Assembly (NCBI GenBank): GCA_009617715.1
Contig: VTFK01000160.1
Coordinates: forward strand, 682,001-746,000
Direction: 5' to 3'
DNA from: Plectrocnemia conspersa
Taxonomy: Eukaryota > Arthropoda > Insecta > Trichoptera > Polycentropodidae
Length of the DNA: 64,000 nt
In this document: piece after piece, positions 1 to 10,300 of the stretch
Layout: every line of letters starts with the position of its first letter
Position numbering within the stretch: position 1 is the first letter of the stretch
The notes under the pieces: model-generated
Told to the model about the DNA's origin: nothing
The model's input: only the letters and a program-made list of their open reading frames with translations
The model's database searches: none
Translations under genes and position numbers: made by a program

Positions 1-185
1 TCGGTTCTGGAAGGTCTCAATTAAACGGAGGACCACATGCAGCATACTTTGGCTCCTTACAAAGATTGATGCCTTATAATTTAGAATACGATTTTGCTGT
101 GATTCAAGAGAGGAGCGGTCAAGAATCTTTGGACCACGAAGGAAGAATGCAGCAGTATTGGGGCGTTGCTACAACAGAGCTATAG
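1..185 (+). CDS. 3' terminal coding part of an unrecognised gene (partial)
   Basis: An open frame runs from base 3 to a TAG at 183-185, about 60 codons, and continues off the left edge. Its composition is clearly richer in GC than the flanking DNA, as expected of an exon. The C-terminal part includes the stretches GGPHAAYFGSLQRLMPYN and EYDFAVIQERSGQ and ends in ATTEL. I do not recognise the family. There is no obvious domain, membrane segment or signal in this fragment. The last residues T-E-L fit the loose class I PDZ ligand pattern (S/T-x-hydrophobic), which is only suggestive. An AATAAA follows 48 bases after the stop, so this is probably the last exon. It is convergent (tail to tail) with Lim3. 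Confidence 0.6.
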   Translation, partial: GSGRSQLNGGPHAAYFGSLQRLMPYNLEYDFAVIQERSGQESLDHEGRMQQYWGVATTEL

Positions 186-232
186 GCAATGTAATGTATT
201 TTTATTTAATATGTAAATATGTATTATATGCG

Positions 233-238
233 AATAAA
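233..238 (+). terminator. Poly(A) signal of the left-edge gene
   Basis: A canonical AATAAA lies 48 bases downstream of the TAG at 183-185, a normal place for a short insect 3' UTR. AATAAA is frequent by chance in such AT-rich DNA, so this rests mainly on position. Confidence 0.5.
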
Positions 239-1059
239 ACCATTAAGTATTCTTACAGTATATTTATTTAGACGACTAGATTTTTTCAATTAAAACATAT
301 AAGTAATTGATTGCAATACATTTTCATCATCATGACAATTCACTAACATTGAAGAAAAATAATAAAATCAACACTTGTGCGTTTTTAATTTAATATATGT
401 TTCAATAACTTATACAAATTTTGGAATGCGAAAATCGTTAAATCTCCTCTATATGGCAGTCAGATAGTAATGCTAAATTATGTCCATGTATGCAGAAAAA
501 TATGACGATTTAATTATGTACAATACAAGTATTACAAACTCGATAGGGTGGACATTAATTACAAACGTTATAATATGAGATTATTTTAGATACAGTCACT
601 TAATATAAAAACACTGGACATAATATTTTTTTGTACTTTTTCAAAGTGTACTGGCGAAAAATATTTCCACATTTTTTCATCATCAATAGTTTAATTAATA
701 AAATTCAAATAAAATATATTTATATAAATAAAATAATAAATAAATATTATATTTAGTAATAATATAATTCATAACGATATTCGCACGTATATATAAAGAC
801 ATTACGTAAACATTCAGTGTCAAATATCAAATGACAACGAGTGAAAAGTCACTTTACATTTTTTAAATATATATATATATATATATATGTTTACATATAT
901 TATCATAATAATAATATATGACTGTTTATTAAATAAAATTATGATAATGACTATTCATGAAAGAATCACATTTTTAGGTATTTTTATCGCGTTAAGTTAT
1001 GTTACATGGAGTTATAGTACATCGATGAGATATTGAGATATTTGTAATGGAAGGATTGT
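239..1059. other. AT-rich intergenic DNA between convergent genes
   Basis: No coding potential is seen. The stretch is very AT-rich and includes an AT dinucleotide run at about 866-888. It must contain the cleavage sites of one or both convergent transcripts, but no single site stands out. Confidence 0.6.
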
Positions 1060-1069
1060 TTTATTTATT
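1060..1069 (-). terminator. Candidate poly(A) signals of Lim3
   Basis: TTTATT occurs at 1060-1065 and again at 1064-1069. On the minus strand these are two overlapping AATAAA hexamers about 150 bases past the Lim3 stop codon. They are the first such pair after the stop and so the most likely proximal signal. More AATAAA copies lie further on, so longer 3' UTRs are possible. Confidence 0.4.
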
Positions 1070-1216
1070 TTTTTATAAATATATTTAATTTTCAATAGTC
1101 TTAGAAGTTCTTTTTTGATTTTCACGTTTTTGTTACGGTGTGTTTTGCGATATATTCAAGTGATCGCCTGCTAACTATCTGTAGTAGGCAACGGGCACAT
1201 GAGGCCCTGGGCGGGG

Positions 1217-1359
1217 TCAGTATCTTGGTGCTGGTGTTTCACCGAGCCAAGAATCGGGCGATGGCGGAAAATCCGGATAGTGTTGGGGACTAGAACCACT
1301 ACTGAGATCAGAACCTCCGCCTATAGCTCCAGCTCCATGCACGCCAGTGTTTCCATGTC
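1217..1359 (-). CDS. Lim3: Lim3 exon 7: C-terminus and stop
   Basis: Encodes residues 336-382 and the TGA at 1219-1217. A glycine-rich stretch (about 343-352) leads to [16 protein letters not shown], matching the conserved tail of Lhx3-type proteins. The final residues are TPAPRY. Confidence 0.92.
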
Positions 1360-4300
1360 CTGAAAAATCATTCAAAGCTACAAAAATATATTTTTTCTAA
1401 TACTATAATCTTCAAAGATGACTTACCAATGGACGTATATACGATTTGATCGTTGTAGGAATATGGATGAGTCGGTAGAGGCAATGGTGGAGAATGAGCT
1501 GATAAATATGGTGGAGTGGCTGCTGTTAAGTATCCACGTGTGTGTGGCGAAGCACCTTCTTCCAGACCCATATGTACTGTACTATAACTGTCGTTGCTTA
1601 AATCTAAAAAATAACGTAATTAAATATTTGATCGAAGATTCAATAAATTCAATCAAATTGTAATTACCGTGATGACTATAGCTATCCAAGTCCACCTTGA
1701 GTTCATCTTTATCGAGAAGCTTATCGTGGTGTGGAGATGATCCTCCTTTCATTGATCTGAAGTATTGGCTCCATCTGGTTCTTCCTGCGTCTTTCTTCAA
1801 GCGTTTCTCTTTTGCCCTTCTGTAATTTATTTTGTTTATATTTAAAACTTGCATGTTATAACAATATTTAATAAATCAATGAATGTATCGCCACAAGTAT
1901 CGGAATTGGAAAACAAGGAAGAATTCTTAATATATGGTTAATTATCATCTTTGTGGTTCATTACTTTGTATCAACGAATTCCTAATGAGCAGATTAATTA
2001 GCACTGACGCATTCTTTATGATCATAAAATTATTGCAATAAAATTTAGTATGGGAAATAAAATTTTTATATCAATAAATTTTGCCGAAATATAAAAAAAA
2101 ATAAACCCATTCATTGAAAAATAAATTAAAATTGAACCTTATCTTTGTGAGGTTGGTTTTTTTAGGAATTTTAAAGACATTATTTTATCCCTGAATGTTA
2201 TTTTATTATGCTAGGTTTGCCATTCTTAAAATAAGACTCAATCTAATAATCACATACATCACAAGTCTAACTAAATATAGCTGTTTGAATTCTAATATTT
2301 TATTGCGTAAATCTCGCACTCTTTTCATCATCTCACAAATATATTTAGAGCATTCTTATTTTGCTCTGAATGTTAAATAATTGTGCACTCGTTTTGTAAG
2401 TAGCACCATGAGAAAAAAACTAAATTTTAAACGCTTTTATTTAATTTTGTAATTAATTAATTTAGAAAATTTATAATACCTTAATAATAAAATATTAAAA
2501 TTACAAAATAAATTTTAATTTGTAAATTTGACGTGAAATTAATATGTTTCATATATAATGAAATAAAATAGTTATTTATAATGAATGAGTTATCTACAAG
2601 AGTTAGAGTCAAGAATGAGTTATCTACAAGGTTAGCCGCGAAATAAGATTATATTTGTACATGTAATGTAAATGATCAATGGCAAACATTTATAATAAGT
2701 TTAGTATTAGTATTATTATTATGCATATACATTTATTCTGGAGGATTGTGGTTAAATCATAAATATTTGTAGATTGCTGTAAACACATCCTGTTTTTTTT
2801 TAATAATATATAACTAAACGTAAATAATTACCACTAGTTAAAATAAAATTAATACATATTCACAGGCAACATTTAAATTAAATTGTTTTCGAAGATTAAT
2901 TATATAATGATTTTTTTCAATGCCCATTGTAAATTTACAGTGATTTTTTCCAATAATGTATCAAATAGATTGCTGTTATGAGCAAATGATTTTTGCTTGA
3001 TGTTTAATACTAAAAATTTACAAAATGGTATTGAAAAGTCTTTTGTTGAACCTTTCTGCTAAAAAAAATAACATTCGACACCCGATTGGTTCTTTGTATA
3101 ATTGCCGACAAATAACATTTTTTTCAAACCTCAGCAACATCATTCAAAAGCTTATGAACCTTAAAACAAGTTTTTCTTGTAGAGATCATTTATATTCAAT
3201 GTAATTTATTATCCCTTCACATTTTTGATAGTTGACTATGAGAGTATTGCTAATCTGGAATTCTTTGTGATATTTTGACGACATTTAAATCTATCTCAAA
3301 ATAGTTCTTATGATTTTTTACTCTATAATGCATTTTAAGAAAAAGAACAAGTGAAAAAAAAGTAATTAATTATTTGTTGATATTTATAGGGAAATATTTT
3401 GAATTTTTTATTTTTAAAAACACTAAAAACCGAACAAATTAATAATAAAATCTAATTTCATCCACTGAGCCGCTATTTTCAACACGATTGAATCCATTTA
3501 TTTTGCAAAATTGATCTTTGTATATTTATAATATTTATAATAGCTATGGTTATAATAACAATAAGCAAACAAAAAAGGACGAAAAAAAAATTTTAATTGC
3601 CGAAATTCAGGAATTTTTCTTTGTTCCGAGTTAATATTGTGCAGCTGTGGACTTTTGAAACAGTATGTATAGATTTTTTTGCTCCTTTTAAATCAATACG
3701 AATATATATTTAATTTTAATTCTGTCTTAAGTAATTTATTTTGTGGTAATATTTTTTTTATGAGCAACTAGAAGTAAGTATTTTTGAAATAAAAATAATA
3801 TTAATAAGGTTTCAAACACAAATAATATATTTTTAAAATTAAAATAAATATTCTTATAAATATTATTTTTTTTACCAAACATATAATACAGCTTTTTAAA
3901 TTTTAAACTATATTTTTTGATTCTGCATAACCATATGAAAATATTCAACCATTCGTAAATTTTATCGTCTATGAAAATTGTAAAATGTGTGATTTATTAA
4001 AAAAATCGCATGAAATTTTGTAGTTCTTTGCTAACGATAAAATATCTAATAGGATCATCACATGTAATAAATTTAAAAGAAAATCCATCTCTGATAACGA
4101 CTAAAAAATTACCAAAAAATTTCATTAGAGATAACGTAAAAATAAAAAAATATAAAAAATATATATTTTTCAAACATGTTAAAAATATTCCAGGTAATTA
4201 AGAATTTCCGGAAATGACCCTGTGTTTGTAATCCATGTCAAGAGTAATAAGAAACCCTATCTAGCACATCAAATATAAAACAGTAAACAGCTGCGCGAAA

Positions 4301-7300
4301 CTTTTTAAGATTAAGATTGCCTACCATGTGCTAAGGTATTTTAGAAAGTAAATATTCATTGAATTATTACATAAAACTAACTAATTATATGTATTTTTTT
4401 AATACGTGTAGTAATTTTGTCTTAAAAAATCTGAAAAAACACTGCTTACATGTATTTTTTAATTACAATAATTAAACGTAGAGAACAAATTAATGGCGAT
4501 ATAAAATATACCTGTGAAAATTGTTATATATATATATTGTTTTTAAAAAGTTGTTTTTCTAAATAAAGGCTTGTGAATTTTGAATTCAAATAAAAGCATA
4601 TTTTATGTTTAATAAATATGTGTGTATAACTTTTTTGTACATTGTACATCAGAATATTTCCTAATATATCTGTTTCAAAAGCGATTTATGGGAGAAGAAA
4701 AATATATATAATTGGTCATAAAGGATTTGATCTAATTTTAATATATAAATTATAATTGAATTTTAGTTAGAAATTTTAATGGATCATATAAAGCCATAAA
4801 ATTCGCTTTTAAAATTAATAAAATGTTAATTTAGTTCACAAATGATTAAATTTGTGCATTAAAGTTATTTATTAGCGTTAATAATATTATTTAAAAAATA
4901 AAATAAAAATATCACATAAATTAAATTCTATGCACACTCACACCCCACATATCCACAGTCGTACATACCCGACGTATACCCTAGGGTGAAATTTCCCGAG
5001 TTTTCCGCGCTCCTCCCGTTTCGTGCAACGCAACGGGAGAGAGCGCGCTCGTCGAAGAAAATCAATATGATCCGCCATTTTGTCATTTCGGTTTGGTTTG
5101 GTTTGGTACCCGATAAAGCCCTCCCATTTCATTTCTTCCGACTGCTTTTATTACTTTGAACGTAACGGGGAACGGTAGGAGTGCCTCGACCTACCCCTGG
5201 AACCCTCTAATATATCCACGCCTTTATACTCCCCCGTATATTCCGACATACGTAAGTATACATAGGTGTATGTATATACGTTGATAAACGCACGTTACGA
5301 ACAAAAAAATCTATATCGACTTTTCAATAGTAAAACCCGAGGCATAAATGTAAATGTATTTAAGAAGAGAATGGTTACATATTATGACCGTTTTATTGAA
5401 TTTATAAAAGGCAGAAACAGAATTTTTAACTTATACATGAACTTTTGAATACATTACATTTTAGTTACATTTAATGTAACTAACAAGTTACACTATAAAA
5501 ATATAAACAAAATGTATTGCATTGAACTTTTATTTTCTAAATAGTTTTAAAAAATGCCATAATCAATTTTAAATACTTATATAATATGATATAATTTTAC
5601 GTCATCGCTTAACTGTCAACCATGTTACAATTCATATAACTTTTCGCTCGGTTTTATTCTTAGTGTCCAAAAGTTATTGAAACACTAAATAGCATTGTCC
5701 AAAAATAAAATGTTACAGACAAAAATAATTCAAACTATATAACGTATTCAACGGTGCTTTAAACGTAGTCCAGGAAAAATATGATTTAATTTAATTTATA
5801 ATATATTTAAATATTTTACTGGTACAAACCGAATGCGTTACAACGGGGTAAATCTGTACCAACTGAGTAAAGCAGTCGTATATAATGAATACAAGTAAAA
5901 ATTAGCTATTAGACTTTTTTCTGTGAATCGGCTGACATCTATATAATTAATTATGAATTATTATAAATTAACAATCAATAGATGTCAGCTAGGGCCATTT
6001 TTCAATAATTGAGCACTTATTTTGTAAGTAAAAATTCGAGTCTGCTGACAGGGCCTGAACCCGTTGTCTTATCAGTCTAGAACTTACAGACTATGTTTTA
6101 TGAATGTGTATAGACTTATTCAATATTTTTAAATTGCAAAAAAAAATATATCGCATATACAACTTTTAAACTGAAAACGAACTTTAGCAAATATTACGAA
6201 GTGTGCCAATTAATTAAAATATATATTTATCTACTATATCATTATCCATTCAAAGTAAATCTGAATTTAAGGTGTTCGATTTAATATATAATCTTACATC
6301 TTGATTTTCTCTACTTACAAAAATAATGAAGAAGGTTTTATATTATGGAAAACTTCGGTAAACTATTGCTTCAATCGGTTCAATCCTAAGAACAAATTCT
6401 AGTTTTACAAAGTCTATTTAACAACTGATAGCTTTTTATATGTTTCTTTGTTATATAATTTTTTAGAACTAAGACAAAAATTAACTTCAATTTGGCAGAT
6501 TTTTTAATTAAAAAAATTTGTAATGTACATATGTATAATAATAAATACTTTTAATACACAACTGAAATCAAAGTCTAATTATAATAATTAATCGAATCAT
6601 TTTATCTTGTTTATAAATATTTTAAAATTAATTAACATTTTAATTAATATTTTTAGTAAAATTTGATGAACGTGGGAAGTAAAAACCGCGAATTTCATAT
6701 ATTAATTACTTAAAAAAAATAGAGTTTTGGACTAACCTATTTTGGAACCAGACTTGCACGACCCTCATGTCTAGTCCTGTGTCCTGCGATAGCTGTTCTC
6801 GCACGTGTCTGGCAGGTTTAGGACTATTGTTATAGGCACTCTTCAATGTCTCCAACTGCTTGGCTGTGATAGTGGTTCTTGGTCTTTTGTTGGGTGAGTC
6901 TCCATCCAAAGAGCCTCCGTCTAAGTACACACCTTCAGAATTACATTATTGTTGTTTTTCACTCTTAATCTAAAGTATAATCAATGAAGGTATATAATCA
7001 AAGTTAACACAACGAATATTTAGTTAATCGCAGTATTTAATAAAAACATTTTTTTAATCGAGGCGTATAGTTTTTCAGTCATTTAGACTCGTATTTTAAA
7101 TAACTATTATTCTGAAGGTATGTTATATTAAAATTTATATTTAATACAATTATTATTATGCACTTGAATTTATATAAGTATTATTTTATATATTTTTATA
7201 TTATATTATTATTTGTTGAATCTAAAAAGCATAAAAATACGCAAAATTTAAAAAGGAATATTTTATCACCTATACTATTTTCTATTCCTAACTAAAATTG

Positions 7301-10300
7301 GTTTGAATTTTATAATTATTTTATTTTATTAAATATGTTTCAAAATATGCAATATAAACGCATGTATAATATATCCTTCTATATATTTATTCATTTAGTT
7401 TAATTATGCCTGAACATATTTTCTTGATAAAAAGTTATTATTAAATATTTAATATTTTTCATGCTTTATTTATAATATCTTTTATATTTTATATTTTTCT
7501 AAATCGTGAATTTTTTTATACAATTATTTCTGCATCATATAAAAAATATATATTCTGCTTTTTAATTATTCTATAAATTGCTAACTATCATACATTAATT
7601 ATAGTACACGAATAATGAAAATATTTACTATATTCTTGTGTCTAAACTACTTCACAAGCCAATTAAAAAAAGCTTTTTTTTATGTCCTTCAAAATCTAAA
7701 TTTAATTTATTTTTTTAGATATCTAAACCAATTTGATAGTAGCATTTATTTTTCTACATTACTTAATCAAACAAATTTTAAAATTGTATTTCTAAATCAG
7801 AACTATAATGTTTCAGAAATTGTTAAAATTAATCATTGGCTATATAAATTTATGTAGAAATATTAACGCAGAAAAACGTGTGAGTGAATAATAATGTTTA
7901 TATATTATACTGCATATGTATGTATATTAAATACAAAAATATTTTAAATTAGGACACGTTACTGATAAATATATGTAGTACTTGATAGTATTTTTATTTT
8001 TAATATATTTATAATTTAATTAATAATAAGTAATTAATTCCAAAACTACATCTAAATATTTTTTATAATCATAATATAAATAGCTAATTATATTTTTATT
8101 TAAGAGCATTATATAACCATTAAAACTACTAAAAACCTCTTGGTAAAATAATATGTAATGCCTGAAAAAACGAAATAATACCAGAAGATAGCAATCATTG
8201 TCTTTATATGAAAAAATGGATAGTATAAATTTTAATAACTATAAGGGAATTTCACTATTGAACATCACATACAAAGTATTCTCAAATATCATATATCGAA
8301 AGCTTGAAAAATATGCCAATGAAATACATGGATCATATCCACACAATTAAACAGACACTGGAAAAAACTTACGAATATGATATAACACTTGTACCACCTA
8401 TTTGACTTTAAGCAGGCTTCGATAGCGCTCATAGAAAATAAGTGTTATATGCTCGAAAAATACATCTCAGATAAATTAGTGAGACTGGCTGAAGCAACAC
8501 TAAAAGGCGCAATAGCGATAGTTAATATACAGAATGAATATACAAGAGAGTTTGAAATAAAATCAGGTGTAAAATAAAGGGATGCATTATTCACACTGAT
8601 GGAAGCCATAATACATGGATATGGATATAGATTATAATACATCCCAAGTGTTTGCATATGCTGACGATGCGGTTGTAACGAGTAAAATTAAACAGAGCAT
8701 CATCAATATGGGTTGAAGATAAACTAGGATAAAATAAAATTCATGATCAGTCAAAGAGATGTCCAGCCTAATAGCTTCACCTATTTAGGATCTTTACTTA
8801 ATGCTCGAAATATACTGAACGAAAAATTAAAATCAAGTCATACTTAATTATTTTACAGATTAAAAGAGATCAACAAGATAAATTTATTAACGCTAAAGAG
8901 CAGGGACATGTTAACAACTATGTAGAATAATATAATATAATATAATATAATATGACTCTCACAGAAAAGTGTTTCTGAATCATATATTCCAACTTTTCCG
9001 AGCAATTTTTACTTGAACTCACGGAATTTAAATTAGTGGATATTATTGTGCATTTTAATAAAATATTAATGATAACATATTTTTGCCTTTGGGTCTTGGA
9101 ATCAAATATTTGAACTGACAGAATGAGAATAATACTAAAATAGATCCTTGGTTTATAGAAAATGATAATTGAATGTATCGATAACTGTACCTTTCGCTCT
9201 AGCCGCTTCATAATCAGTTTTGCAGACCAGCTTCCTGTCTTCCATCAGGTAGAATTCGTCTCCAGTGTTGAGCTGCCTAGCACAGACGACACAAGCGAAG
9301 CATGGTAAGTGGTAGACGTGGTCCTGGGCTCTTCTGACTACTTGGGTCGGCGGTATTCCTTGCAAACAACCAGCGCATTTGCTGCCGAACCGCCTGCACT
9401 CACAGCGATGGACATAACAATACTATATTTTTTAATCACTAGACTTCACTTAAAACTAGCGGTGTAAATAATCGCGATCGATTTAACTGAATGACTCGAT
9501 GGTTGTATATAAGTGACAGTAATCTAAACCCTTAATGGTATGAAAGAACATATATTTTATATTAAAAAATTCTTGTATCGTGAAAGCTAAGCATAATTCC
9601 GAAAATCATTTTCAATATAATCCTTTTAAAATAATTTTACTTGTCGATATATAAAATTAAAAAAATAATATGTATAAATAATATAATATTACATACTTAT
9701 ATTTGTATCTCACAGCGTCTCCTAATTAAATTTACTTAAGGAGGTCCTTAAATATTTTATCATAGTAAATAAAATGCGTATGGTCACTTAGTGTGTGATT
9801 TTGTCTCCGTCGGTCATTATTTAACGTATGTTATCGATTCGGAAATTTCCCAAAAAAAAAATACTTTTTCTGCTCTTCGACCATTTCTATAATAGTAGAG
9901 CAATATGTTTTTAAAGTTCTAGAATATTAAATATTTTCTAATATTTATAAATAAAATTTTGCAAATTTCTGACCGATAAAAAATTCGTAATTTCCGAGTC
10001 TTTTAGCCAAAAAATTTACAACTAAAAGATCTGTGAGTTTAAATCGTTAATACAATATGTGTGTAATATTACATAAATTATACGTAATTGTTTTTAATAC
10101 TTATTCAATATTTATATCACCATTTTAATTACCAAATGATTTTTAAATATCGAATCTGCATCTGTATTGTATTATTAACTTAAGTTTTAAATGCTAAAAT
10201 TGATTTCTGAATCGAGAATAATTAATTGGAATGCGGTAATTCAGTTTTTAATCAATGCTTTGAGAATAAATTTTAAAGAAATATCTAAAAAAAATGATAG

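Noticed and set aside
7615..7857. 80-codon plus-strand ORF in Lim3 intron 3
   Set aside because: Low-complexity, AT-driven composition and no motif; treated as intron sequence.
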